Shown here piece by piece: positions 1 through 11,234 of a stretch of 64,000 nt of DNA. This DNA comes from Sanguinoderma infundibulare (lineage: Eukaryota > Basidiomycota > Agaricomycetes > Polyporales > Polyporaceae): assembly GCA_032821775.1 (NCBI GenBank), contig JAVLRN010000006.1, forward strand, positions 1,612,001-1,676,000, read 5' to 3'. Both the position numbers and the translations under genes were made by a program. Below the pieces are notes generated by a model, which searched no databases, had not been told where the DNA came from, and saw nothing but the letters and a program-made list of their open reading frames with translations. Every line of letters begins with the position of its first letter. Within the stretch, counting starts at the first letter, position 1.

Positions 1-1463
1 TAGTCCTATCATCATCACATCCGTCTCCCGGCCGTGCCACCCCCCGCTGACTTAGGACTCCGGCCCATCCAGTTGTACGACAAACACGGCGTCTGGCCCC
101 CTCCCAAGGAGCAGCCAGATCTTGGCCGCAGCCCAGCCACAGATCCATTCGGGTTCCCTTCAGACCCCTTCGCAAACAATCCCTTCTTCGATCCTCACTT
201 CCGTTCGAGATCAGGCTCTCGTGGTCCACAATTCACTTTCACTGATCCCTTCGAGCTTTTCAACACCCTCTTTGGCGACCTTCACGCAGCGTTCCAAAAC
301 GACCCCTTCTTCGCCAACACGCCCTTCACTCGCTCACCGTTTGATGATCCGTCATCCCTCACCCCGTTCCCTTCGCCCTTCGGATCAATGGGCGACCCGT
401 TCGCTAACTCTCCATTTGGCGCGTCTTCCACTCGTCCCTTCGGCCGGAGCATGTTCAACCGTTCATCGTTCGGTGGTGCACCTATTGGCTTCGGCAGTTC
501 ACCCATTGGTTTCGGCGGCTCACCTTTTGGTGCATTCTTCAACTCTCCTGCTTTCGACTCCTCGAACACTCAGGTCTATCGCTCCACAACGCAGACCATT
601 GGTGGAAGCGACGGTCGATTCATCTCCCGCAGCCAAACGTCGCGGACAATCAACGGTCGTACCGAGTCGATAACCAAGCGCGTCGACGTGGACGTAAGTA
701 CATTTCCGTATGACCGTCACGTATAGCTTCGAACTTATCCTTCCTTCAGGGAAACGAGCATGTCATCTACTCTTCGCCAGATGGGGAGCGCTACACCATC
801 AACGGTGTCGAGCAGCCTCGCGGCGCCATCAATGACCTCCACCGCTCGAATACCGCTCCGCCCCCGCCTGCGATCACAGACAAACCCGCGGAGCCACCTG
901 TTAATGTCGCACCTCCTCCTCCTCCACCTGCGCGAGCATTCAGCGGCCCCGTATCCGGTGCGCCTTCTCCTGCCGCTCCTTGCGTCTGAACACGCATCCT
1001 GACGTCCATGTCTTGCAGGTTCTCGGCGCGACAGCCACGCCTACGCTCCACAGCCCGTCGTGCCCCCCATCCCGAGCGGCAGCCACGTCCGCCGTTCGTC
1101 TCGCCACAGCCACCGCGAGCACGCTATGACAGAAGACTACCCTCGCCGCCACACGGCACTCATCACAGCTCGTAAGTCGTCGATCCGCTCCTGCTCGCGC
1201 CCCGGCTGTAGGTGTTCCCATACGACGCTGACTCTCGCCCCCCATGCACGAATCCAGCCACCCACCACGAAAAGCGTCGCAGTGACCAGATGGACGTCGA
1301 CCCGCCCGTGTCGGGCGGCGGCCGCACCAGCAGAGATCGCGAGCGCGAGCGCGACCACAACAACAAGCGCTCCTCGCGACACAGTCACGCCCACCGCGAC
1401 GACAAGGACGCCGGCAGCCCGACGTCGACCGGGAGCCGGCGCGGAGGATGGCGCGGATGGTGA
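1..1463 (+). CDS. DNAJB6-like Hsp40 co-chaperone, C-terminal part (5' truncated)
   Basis: C-terminal portion of a J-domain co-chaperone that would stimulate Hsp70; the J domain itself lies upstream of the window. The first visible exon reads the end of the J domain (LYDKHG), a long Phe-rich linker full of DPF and NPF tripeptides, then a C-terminal domain with GGSDGRFISRSQ and KRVDVDGNEHVIY, and finally a basic Ser/His/Arg tail ending RRGGWRGW. I join about 56-693, 750-957, 1019-1171 and 1258-1463; all introns are GT-AG and 56-86 nt. An in-frame TAG at 1-3 and an acceptor-like TTAG at 52-55 suggest an intron ends at 55. The G/F-type linker and following domain fit the DNAJB6 class, known to hold aggregation-prone clients. 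The identity rests on the C-terminal half only. Confidence 0.75.
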
Positions 1464-2501
1464 GCGTCGGCGAGCACAGGTGCCGCATCCCGTTCAGGTC
1501 CCGCTTCTGCTCTGGTCTTCGACGCTGACTGATGATTTGTTGCCGTATTACTCGTCCGCGGGTTTCCTTGTGCCTCTCTCCCTCCCTTCATACAGGTTCA
1601 GTAACGTCCTCCACTCGTTCCGGCGCGATAACAAGGAGATGTAGCGTGGTGCTTGTAATGTACGGCGCTCGTGCTCCCTAGGCGTTATCTTGTCTTGTGA
1701 AACGACGGACCCGTGGCCCTTGGAGGACCGATCTATATGCCCTTGTATCTATCGCTTGCTTTCCGTATCGCTCTCTCTCTCAACACGCTGTCTTCTATAA
1801 CCCCCACCCGCACAAAGTAGTAGACGATCGTTGTATTCGCTTTCCTTCTCCTTTGTAGCCGACTGATATCCTCTCTCATGATGTACTTACCCACTTCCGA
1901 CCCCCTTTTCGGATCTTCGCAATCATAGCCTGGAGCTGTCAAATGAATATATACTAGTTGTACAGTAATGGGCGAGGCGGCTAACGTGCGATCAATGCGA
2001 ATGCTCGGAGCAGCGAGCGGGAAAAGGCCGTGCCGGGGCATGTGTAGGTACCTAAGTACCACAGAAGGAGCGTGCTACGAGCGAATGCACGCCGGATCCA
2101 GAGACAGTGAAAAGACGGAAAATGGACATATGTATGCTCCGCCACGACAGTATGCGTGGCAATAGTGGATGGTGAGCGCGCGCGAGAGAGAGATACAGGA
2201 CCGTAACGAAAGGCACTCGATGATATATGAGAGTCGTCATAAAAACATTAGCGAGCCGATGATGATGGCGGACGGAAACCAATAAATGTTAAGGAGCGGC
2301 GTGGCAGAAAGTGGTATGAACAATGTGCGACCGGGAGCCAGATGCAGGAATTATGAACGAACAGACCAGGCGACGTGGTCTACGGGAGATGGGGGGAGGG
2401 GGGAGCAGCCGATGGGATGTGTTCGTAATGTGTCGTCACGATGCAAAGCCAAAGGAAGAGAGCATGTCCGGAAAGTGCCCGACGCGAACGGCAGATTGTC
2501 T
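1464..2501. other. Intergenic, convergent 3' ends
   Basis: About 1 kb between the chaperone and Ubc2 stop codons. It should hold both 3' UTRs. I see no coding exon, tRNA or repeat; open frames here are short and have no recognisable protein sequence. Confidence 0.6.
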
Positions 2502-4907
2502 CTAGATGACAGCCGTTGTTCGCGTCTGTATGGGTGGAAAGGCGGAGGACATTGGCGAGACCTGCGCCGGCTGGGTTCCGGGAAGAGGGTACTGCGCGTC
2601 TTGCACGTCCGCTGTGAGACCAGGTCCCGTAGCGGCGCTCGGCGTCGCGGGCGTGCCTGATGATGTGGGAACCTTGCCAATAAACCATGAGGGCACCCAG
2701 CCTCTGTCTCCTGTGTCTTCTTTGACAGCCTACGCGACAACGCAGTTAGCACTCGATACACTGGAAACAGGAAGAAGTGGGGGAAGAGAGAGAAACAAGG
2801 CTCACGTATGACCAATGGTTGTACCGCTTAAACACTCGCAAACAATCGTCCTTCTGCAGATCCAGCTCCTCGTCTCCCTTCTTCTTGTAGTCCATGAGCG
2901 CTATGCCAGGGAAACTCGTAGAAAGGATGCTGAGCGGGAGAATCGGCGTGGTGCCTGGTGGTGTTGCTGGCGGCGAGGGACCCCTAGAGTTCGCCGTGGC
3001 CTCTGCGATCGCGGACGCCACAGGGACCTTGGTTTCGAGCAGACATCCCGCGGGCACCCAACCCTGCTTGGAAGGATCTTGCTCAACCTGGCCTGTCCCT
3101 GCAGGGTCGCGCTGGACGACCCACCAACCTCGTGCTCGAGAGACGATGATGAAGGTATCGCCACTGCGCCCAAGTCAGTACACGGCATCGCCCGCATCAA
3201 ACGGAACACGCACACAACCACGTCGAACTCGTCCTCCTGTTCCGCCATGTAGGGATATATGGCAACCGAATATGACACTTCCGTCGCGGGGGGCATCTCC
3301 CTGAGGATATGAGGTGTGCTGCCCTCCGTACCCTCCGGTGGACCTGAAGCACCAGCGTCGCCATGGCTCTTGGATGTGTCTGCGGAAGCATCGCCCTTGG
3401 GCTCGCCCAACGGTGACATAAGTTCTGGCCATCCTGACTGACCGTTCGGGACACTCGTGAGGAGGCCAGGTGCCTGATTTGGTAATTGGCTGTTCACTTG
3501 CAGCTTTGGTGGACGTCCACGGTCTTGACCTGGCGACGCATGCAGCGTGCTGGCTCCCGGAGTAGAAACAGTCTTGGCAGAGGGCGCTCCGTCAGTAGCG
3601 GCCGATGCCTTGCGAGCAGCCTGTTTCTGCTGTGCGACCGCGATAGGTGAGCGGATATCCTTGATATGCTTGAGCATAAACACAGGGTTCTTCTTCGCAT
3701 CCTTGAGCTTCTGGAAGAGTAACAAGGGCTTCTCGTCGTAACTCAAACACCGCTCGATGCGGTTTCCTAAACGTCGCCAAGGTAAAGTCATGAACAAGGA
3801 CAAGGGCGTAGCTGGGCAACGGACCTGGGGCGCCATAGCAGATAAACATGGCATAGTTTTGCCAGTCGTCATTGTTGATCTTGTACTTCTTCAAGGCTGC
3901 TGGAAGGACTTTCCACGCTGGATCGTCCAGGCTGACTTTGAAGCTCTTAAGATTATCTTGGCTATCCTGACGTTGTGGACGAGGGGGGTTGGGATTGGGT
4001 TGCAATGTGTTCGCACTGGCGTACGATATGTTGCTTGTCGAAGCTTCGCCTCCAACAAGTGTAGAGCCGGATGCGCGGGACTTGTCAGTATAAATGGAGC
4101 TGGTCTGCTGAGAGCCATTCCCAATGTTGTGCTCCATACGTTGTGGGGATGGTTGGGGGGATTCGACCTCTGGGACAGCTTTGGTGGGGGATTTGGATGG
4201 CTTCACATAGGACGCCCATTTAAAAGAGGTTGAACGCTGCACGGGGCTCTCCGCCTCCGCCTGCGGACACACTTAAGTTGATGAGCAGGTACAGATGATC
4301 GAGCTCACCATCGGTGGTCGTTGGGATGGATGGCGCAGTAAATGGAGGTCCTCCAAGCAGCTGCTAAGGGTCTCGCTTAATCTTCGGTTGTCCTCTTCTA
4401 ATGAACGAAGGCGGTCGCCTGGTGTAGGGGTAAGGACCATCGCAACACAAAGGGAATACGGGACGCACCTTGGTCCTTGAGTATGCCGTACAAACGCTCA
4501 ACGCTGATATGTTCGTGGCGCTCCTCCACCTCGGCTGGTAAAGCGTCAAGCAAATCCATTAAGAAAACATGAGGACGCACAAGGTGGGACATAGCTGTCG
4601 GGTTCAATGGGGACGTTCTGCGCGAGCTTGACGTTGTAGACGGCCTTGAGGATCGTGAGTCGTTGACCGATGGTCGCAATCCCCATCTCCTTGAGGCTTT
4701 CTGGGTCGAGAAGACAGAGGGCATCGCCGGATATGTTGTGCTCTGGATGGGTCCTCGGCGACTGTCGGTATCGACGGACGACGGTGCGGACGTACCTCTA
4801 ACCTGCTGCTCATACTGCGGAAAGCCAAGTTTGGTGAGCCAGATGTGGACGTCGTTCTCGTCCCAGTCCAGGATGTTCGTGCGTGGCTCGATGGACGACG
4901 CGTCCAT
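2502..4907 (-). CDS. ubc2: Ubc2/Ste50-type adaptor (SAM-RA-SH3-SH3)
   Basis: Scaffold that in Ustilago maydis (Ubc2) and yeast (Ste50) links Ras/Cdc42-type GTPases to the MAPKKK of the mating and filamentation MAPK cascade. Eight exons join cleanly in frame (4796-4907, 4581-4742, 4469-4534, 4309-4418, 3825-4260, 3214-3766, 2806-3163, 2502-2729), giving 674 residues. Domains in order: SAM at about 12-80 (LDWDENDVHIWLTKLGFPQY), a short coiled coil near 92-140 (ERLYGILKDQGDRLRSLEED), RA at about 250-330 (KVSLDDPAWKVLPAALKKYK), first SH3 at about 460-525 (AIYPYMAEQEDEFDVVVGD with GWWVVQRD) and second SH3 at about 570-625 (ALMDYKKKGDEELDL with GWVPSWFIG). Ascomycete Ste50 lacks SH3 domains, so this layout points to Basidiomycota. 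It shares a 292 bp promoter region with the divergent gene at 5200. Confidence 0.92.
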
Positions 4908-5199
4908 GGCGAGGGTGTGCGGCGAGAGACAAGCCAGAGGCGGCCAGGATGTAGTCACTGTCTTGGTGCGACCACCCACTCGCCATTTCCCGCCATGTTC
5001 GTCTTGCCCTGTCCAGGGGCCTCCTCCCCCACGTGAGCCCCTCCGGACCCCGCGCACCCCTGATTGACGGCGTCTCGCTCTCAGTTGCCGCCGCCGCCAG
5101 TGAGAGCACGCTCAGACACGCCGTCCACTCCTTCTTCCCCTTGCCCCCTCCCGGCCTCGACTTCGTCGTGGTGACTGATGACATACGACCGCCACGCAC
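4908..5199. promoter_or_regulatory. Divergent promoter region, ubc2 / DDFxDF protein
   Basis: The 292 bp between two divergent start codons must contain both core promoters and leaders. No clear TATA box is visible. Confidence 0.5.
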
Positions 5200-8100
5200 A
5201 TGGACGACCTCTATCAAAATGCATGGAGTGAAACAGCCGGTACCGCCCCCGCCTTCAAGTCCGACTCGCGCCCGGCCTGGTCCTCCCCATCCACCGGCGC
5301 CAGTCCCTATGACGAGGAAGCCGACCTAGCAGCGCCTTCTTGGTCTACCGGCGTCGGCATTCGTTGGGACGAGCCCTCTGACAGCCCAGGATTCTCGTGG
5401 TCACAAACCGACGGAGACGCAGGGTGGGGCGCGAGCACATACGAAGGTATAACTCTCGGGACATCTCCGATCCAAGTCGTGCGGGATGAGGTCCAGCCAG
5501 AACCCCCATCCGACGGAGACGCACTTGACGTCGTAGACGACACCACTACACAGGAGACCAACGACTACGTCGCACTCGCGCCTTCGCCCGACCAGGCTGC
5601 GCCCAGTTTACCCTCGTCTCCCGTTCGTCCGTCTCATCCCTCCCCGCCGTCCGAGCGTGCTCTGTCCCCTATTTCGCCGAAGCCCTCTCTGTCGCCTACC
5701 CCCTCGACGGTAGTCTTGCCCTCCTCTCCTCCGGAACATGTCGTAATCCCAAGCTACGAAATCGCGCCAGAGCGTGCGGCGCCTCCAAGCCCGGATGGTT
5801 TCGGTACCTTTGAATCTGGCCTGACGGACGATGCACCCGGTTTTTCCGTGACTAACGCGAACGCCGACCCCTGGGGCGCTTCCGCTTGGGCAGATGCGAA
5901 ACCGGAGGCAGACGAGGATGAGCCTATTGTAGATGAGTGGGAACGAGCGAAACAAGAGAAGGCCAAACAGGACCGTCGTGTGGTGAGGACTCTTTTACTC
6001 TTCGCACCAGCTTCGTGACCCATGTATCTGAACATACCCCATGCTTCAGCCGCCAGAAGTGCTAGCCAACATTCTGTCGCAGAGCGAAGACTTGTCTCGC
6101 GAGATTTCTCCCGACCCCAAGGAAGAGGAGCAGTCATCTGAGAAGGATGCTTGGCGCAGCGACAGACGTAGCGGAATAGAAGGCGTTCCGGGCCTGTGAG
6201 TGTGCGCTTACAGCTCATGTACCGCAGCGCTGAGCATCATGTATTACTGCTTTCTTTCGAATCATCAGGCCCGCCTTTGAGGAATCCTTCTTGCCCCCAC
6301 TCTCATTGCAGCCACTCGTGCGCTTTTCGCAAGCGCAAGTGGGGAAGAAGATGGCTTCTTCCGTCAAGTTGACCAAGAACCTCCCCATCGCACGAGGGAG
6401 CCCAATGTCGCATTACCTTGCTGCCAAGGGTTCTACTGCGTGGGAGATCTCCGTGAAGGAGCGGAAGGAGGTAATTGAGGACGATGTGCCGGTCGGTTGG
6501 AGAATCGTGGAGAAGGCGCCTGTCGTTCCAGTCAGCGACCCAGCGAAAGACAAGAAGTCCGGGGGCCTATTCTCCTTCTGGGGCCGTCGTCAGTCGCAGG
6601 TCGTCACCACTGCGTCAGCAGTCCTTGCGTCCAATAACGACAGTCGACCGACCTCAACCGACAAACCCCGGAGCCCGACTGTCAGTGAGGCCAAGTCGGA
6701 ACGTGCCAGCCAAGACAGTGTGCGATCGTTGGCCTCAAATAGCGTCGCGCAACTCCCTTCTCCTTCGAAGGAGTCTGCCCCAGCCGTACCTGCTCCCCCT
6801 ACTTCAATGTCGTCTTATGGTTCCGCACCCGACCCAGTACTAGAGCGCTCCGCGACGCCTCCATCCGCAGTCTCACGATTTCTCAACAGATTTTCACGAC
6901 GGGGTGGTGGGGGTAACCCTCGCAGCTCTCTTGCATTGTCTTCCGATGACCTGGAGTTCCTGTCAGACATCGTACCGAGTGCGAACGACGAAGCGGATGA
7001 AGATGGTATGGATGCGTTGGAGGCGTTCATCAGCACAAAGCGCGAGCCCGTGGTTTCTGTTTTACCTCCACCATTAGCCCCTCCCCCGAGAGCAACACCC
7101 CCTGTGCGACCAATCAGTGCCGCAAGGAATGTGTCTGGTGGTGGGTCTAAGCCAAGCTCCCCTGTTGGTGGGACCAATGACCTGGATGCTCTATTTGGGT
7201 CGTTAGGCTCCGGGAGCGCAATTTCTCCCCCGTCTAATGGGAGTCAGACATCTCTTCCCTCACTAGGCTCGCCATTTGACCTTGGAAGGCCATTGGCCCC
7301 TTCAAGCACTCCAGGAGCTGGGCCTTCGAAACCCTGTCTTGTCCCTGCACCTTCCTCACAACCCTCTTCCCGCCCCGCTTCCCGCCTGCAGACCTCGCCG
7401 CCTCTAATGGCAGGCTTCGCATTACCCCCTCCGCCTTCATTCAGGCCGGTTGCTCCATCGGTGGCCTCTAAGCCGAAACCCACGTTATCATCGCCATTCC
7501 CTCTTCCCCCGCTTACAGCAGCCGCCCGGGCTGAATCTGGGCCCATGTCAGCGTCCTCGACATCGTCGAGTCGGACTTCTTACCAAACCGCTAGTGAGAA
7601 CTCGCCCCCGTCTCCTACATCTGCTCTACCTTTGGGCGAGTTATACCCTCATCTCGTCAATTCACCTCAGCGTTCGGCGCAAGCTCTCCTGTTCGAGGGC
7701 AAGAATCAGTCCAACTTCCCTTCCAGCCCGCTTGGCGGTACAACGATGGCCAGCACTTTCGCCAAGTCATCAAATTCGACTCTGCGTCCACCATCGCAGG
7801 GTCAGAACGCCAAGTCGCCTACCGCTGTCCCGTTGACATCAAACCTATTCGATGACGACGATTTTGCCGACTTCCAGTCCCCAGTCGAGCAGTTATCGCA
7901 GCCTTCTTTCGTTCCTCCTCCAATAGCGAAGTCCCCCCGCACACTCGCTGCAGCGAGCGCTGCGAATACCGCATTGCGCAATCCCTCACCGCGGCCACAG
8001 ACCTTCTCGACGTTGTCCCCTTTCGCAATACCACCACCTGCCATGTCAAGTGGTGCATCGGCTAACCGGTTGATGACAAGCATTGCAACTTTAGACGACG

Positions 8101-9041
8101 ACGACTTCGCTGACTTCCACTCGTCTCCGATATCCAACGTCTCGCCGCAGTCCAGTCCAAATACATCTTTATTCGTTAACAGTGAGTCGGACAAGGCGCT
8201 GCTTACCCCGAAGAACGGCTCCACCAGCTTTAATGGATTGGACGACCTCTTCGGGAACTCCCTCGCCACTCCCTCGCCGCCGCGCGTACCCGCGAAGCCA
8301 ACACCACCGTTGGCGCAACCTCCTCGTCTGCAACCACCCGCGAAAGCTGGTCAACAGTCGTTTGCGAAGGCAGTGCCGCCCTTACAGCCGCCACCGCAGT
8401 TCCAGCGCCCCGCAACCCAGCCTCCACCAGCGCGCTCGCCATCCTCGACTACATCGACCATGGTGTCAGGCGGCTCAAGCAGGAGAAGATCGCATGCAGC
8501 AGAGCACGTGCACACCCTCAACCTGCTGGAGCTCGCCGCCGCGAAGCAAGGCCAGCGGTGGCCCGCTCCCGCCTCCCCGCTCCCTGCCCCCATCCCGGCA
8601 CCCGGACCAGGCGTTCCGACGAAGGCCCAGGGCTGGTCGTTCGATATCATGGACGACGAGGAACCACCCGCGGCTGCACATGCACAGCCACTGGCCTCGA
8701 GCTTCCCGGTGAGGCCATCAAGTGGTTTGGAAACGATCAGCGGGAGCGTCCGAGGCGGGAGCGGTGCCAGCAGCACTTCGCCGCCCCCACGGCCGCTCGA
8801 GGGTCCCCCGCCCATGAACACGGCTTCGTCCGCGGCAAACTCGAGCGCGGCCAAGCCTGCGTCCGATCCTTTGTTCGACGCGTGGGACTTAGGGAGGACG
8901 AGCTCGCCTCCAGTGGTGGCTAACCGGAGCGGGAACGGGAACGGGAACGGGAACGGGTTGGGGGTTGGGACAAAGCCGGCGAACGGGGCGAAGTCAGGCG
9001 GGCTTTCAGCGCAGGATCTGTCGTTCTTTGAGGGGTTGTAG
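5200..9041 (+). CDS. Large Pro/Ser-rich protein with two DDFxDF motifs, candidate clathrin-adaptor accessory protein
   Basis: No family recognised with certainty. Exons 5200-5982, 6050-6195 and 6269-9041 join in frame to 1233 residues. The start is MDDLYQNAWSET, with a tryptophan-acidic N-terminus (WGAS, WADA, DEWERAK). A conserved-looking middle part (residues about 310-400: PAFEESFLPPL, VGKKMASSVKLTKNLP, VPVGWRIVEKAP, GGLFSFWGRR) is followed by about 800 low-complexity Pro/Ser residues. Two near-identical acidic-aromatic motifs, DDDDFADF, sit near residues 837 and 918; DDFxDF is the gamma-ear-binding motif of gamma-synergin, and further DDLFG and DALFG motifs occur. It ends SFFEGL. A role as AP-1/GGA accessory protein in Golgi-endosome traffic is inferred from motifs only. 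It could be another disordered scaffold. Confidence 0.7.
8931..8957 (+). repeat. (GGGAAC)n hexanucleotide repeat inside coding sequence
   Basis: Four tandem GGGAAC units and a partial one encode a Gly-Asn run near the C-terminus of the DDFxDF protein. Such repeats vary in length between strains. Confidence 0.85.
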
Positions 9042-9343
9042 TTCTGGAGGATGTAGGATTCTTTGGTTATACCTTGACGACGTTTGCTGTGGTGTAACTT
9101 ATATACATTTTGCGTATCGTTGACTGCGGACATTTTATAGGACTAGAACGTGGGGTTTACATGAGTAAGAGTGCATTGGGATCCCTAATTAAGTCAAACA
9201 TCGGTGCGCATACTACAGACACGATCCGTAAGGTAGTCCGAGAGACGATCCAACAAACAAGCGTATAAACAAAGATAGCAAATTGACAGAAGCAATACGA
9301 AAGCGAAATAACGACGCGATGCGGCCCTGCACGTCAGAAATCC
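9042..9343. other. Intergenic, convergent 3' ends
   Basis: About 300 bp of AT-richer sequence between convergent genes, presumably both 3' UTRs. Nothing else seen. Confidence 0.5.
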
Positions 9344-10822
9344 CTACACTGCCTGCCTACCTTGGTTCCTCGGCTTAGTCGGAGCCGTCGGCGTGTACTT
9401 GTTGCCCATCGCCTGAAACTCCCCGACGCGTGCCCAAATCCTAGCCTTTGCCGACTTCCACTCCCTGAGGACGACGGGCGCCCCGTCAGCAAGCGTGCTC
9501 TCGCGTTCCCACGTATCGTCATGCGGGTCATAGCCAACCCAGCGGATGAGGTACGCCGGGTCGCCGGCCTGCGAGTTCTTCCTCTCTGCGACGATGTGCG
9601 ACACCTCGTACACGACGTTCCCGTCGACCTCCATGGGCGGCGGCTCCGGAAAGACCTTCCGCCGCTTGCACGCCGCGTCGCGCCAGTGGTCGGGGACCTC
9701 CGCGGTGATCGGCCCAGGGCGGGGCTCGAACAGATGTTTGGCGATTTTCAAGCGGCGGCCTTGGATGTTTGGGTGCTTCCCGCGCGAGTACTTCTCGCAC
9801 TCGCACAGCGCGTGCTCGATGTCGACCACGGTCATGCCCGCCGCGCGGCCCTTGATAAGCTGCGGGACGGCGCCGGGGGGCGTCCTGCAGCGCGCGAACT
9901 GCTCGTGCTGGTGCGCGTGCAGCCAGCGGAGGGCGTCGAGCTCGTGCCCGCGAACCTCCTTGCCGAACATTTTCTCGAGGCACTGGGCGGACCCGGGTCC
10001 CAGCGCGACCCACTCGTCCTCCGAGAAGTTGAAGTGGGCCGTCATATTGAGATCGAGGAGGAGCCTGGATGGAAGCACCGGCGATGACGGAGGCGAAGAT
10101 CAGCTGGGGAACACGCGACGGAAGTAGAAGCAGAGGTTCACGTACTGGAGGGCCATAAATTCGCCCATGCCTGGGAAGAGCATGATTCGCCCATGGGCGT
10201 CCTTGAGGTGCTCGAGCTTCTTGAGCTGCGTCGGTAGGTCCACTTCCATCATGAGCTGAATGAGCCTCAGGTGATTGGAGGCGTTCGCACTCGCTCCAAG
10301 CTTCGGAGAGGGCATGATGTAGGCCGGGTTGTAGAGTGGAATCTTCTGCTGCTGCCGGGCAAGGAGGGCCTCCTCGTACGCGAGGAGGTCGAAACTGCGC
10401 CAGGTCAAGGGCCCAAACTGCTCGGTGAGGTATTCCCAAGTGTCGATTCTGTTGAAGGTGCGGAAGAGCATGATCCGGAAGCACTGCTCATGCAGGGACT
10501 GGTTGCCTTCACGGATGACATTGAGGAGGATATACTGGGTGACGCGGTCGAAGACGCGGAAGACGTTCGTGAACGGATATTTTTGCAGGATTTCATCGTT
10601 GGTCCATTGCAACTGGGGCTTTCCTGCCAGACGTCTGGAGTGGACCATGTGGCGCTCTGACACGAAATGGAAAAACGTGTCGAAAATTGCAGTGGGGTAG
10701 AAGTCATGGCCAGCGATGGAGACGACCTTGGGCCGAGGGAGTGACCGGTTCCCGAGGGTGACTGCATGTCCAGACCGCCGTCTCTGCTGGGTCCTCGGCG
10801 GGTCTCTGCGTACCCGTGTCAT
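9344..10822 (-). CDS. HMUDK_hel-like (5-hmdU DNA kinase helical domain) protein fused to a chromodomain
   Basis: Two exons (10146-10822 and 9344-10064) separated by an 81 nt intron give 465 residues; the start MTRVRRDPPR was chosen because an Arg-rich tail precedes the conserved part. Residues about 35-300 carry the hallmarks I know from the aG/PT-pyrophosphorylase / 5-hmdU DNA kinase helical family: FVSERHMVHSRR, WTNDEILQKYPFTNVFRV, DRVTQYI, FRIMLFRTFNRIDTWEYL, LLLDLNM and ALGPGS. Phage members act in thymidine hypermodification. Residues about 375-430 form a chromodomain (VVYEVSHIVAERK, AYLIRWVGYDPHDDTWE) with the aromatic positions Y, W and W kept, so methyl-lysine binding is plausible. 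I infer a nuclear, chromatin-directed protein. The fungal activity is unknown, and no TET/JBP or transposase gene lies nearby. Confidence 0.8.
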
Positions 10823-11146
10823 GTTGGCGACGTGTCGGCTCGGCTGGAGGATGGTGTGACGCGTAAAAAGTGGGAGGCAACACGTCGGGAAGGAGTGGAC
10901 AGTGGAGACTGTACCCGGCGTGAATAGAGACCAGATAGAGACCCGATCCCGGCGGAGAGGCACAAAGGGGGTGGTGACACGTGGGGTGCGCTGAGCCAGG
11001 TCCCATTCACTGGTGCTACGCGACGCGCCTTTGATCTCGCTACTCCTCCGCCGGTCAACAATGCCAGAATCGGCGCGAGGCGTTGGGGGCCACCGCGTGA
11101 CGACCGTCATCTTGCCCGCGCGACCGGCCGTCCGTCTTGTTTTACG

Positions 11147-11179
11147 ACGCCTTCGTCATCGTGCATTGCACGAAGGCGT
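11147..11179. repeat. Inverted repeat, 10 bp arms
   Basis: Arms ACGCCTTCGT (11147-11156) and ACGAAGGCGT (11170-11179) are perfect reverse complements around a 13 bp spacer that itself contains a GTGCATTGCAC near-palindrome. Confidence 0.85.
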
Positions 11180-11203
11180 TGAGTAAACAACTGACCACCG
11201 CGT

Positions 11204-11234
11204 AAATTAGACGCTCTGACAGAGTGTCTAATTT
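11204..11234. repeat. Inverted repeat, 14 bp arms, 3 bp loop
   Basis: AAATTAGACGCTCT (11204-11217) and AGAGTGTCTAATTT (11221-11234) pair at 13 of 14 positions around GAC. It may be a terminator-like hairpin or a residue of a small inverted-repeat element. Confidence 0.85.

Noticed and set aside
9362..10127. Two overlapping plus-strand open frames of 241 and 193 codons
   Set aside because: Shadows of the chromodomain gene on the minus strand.
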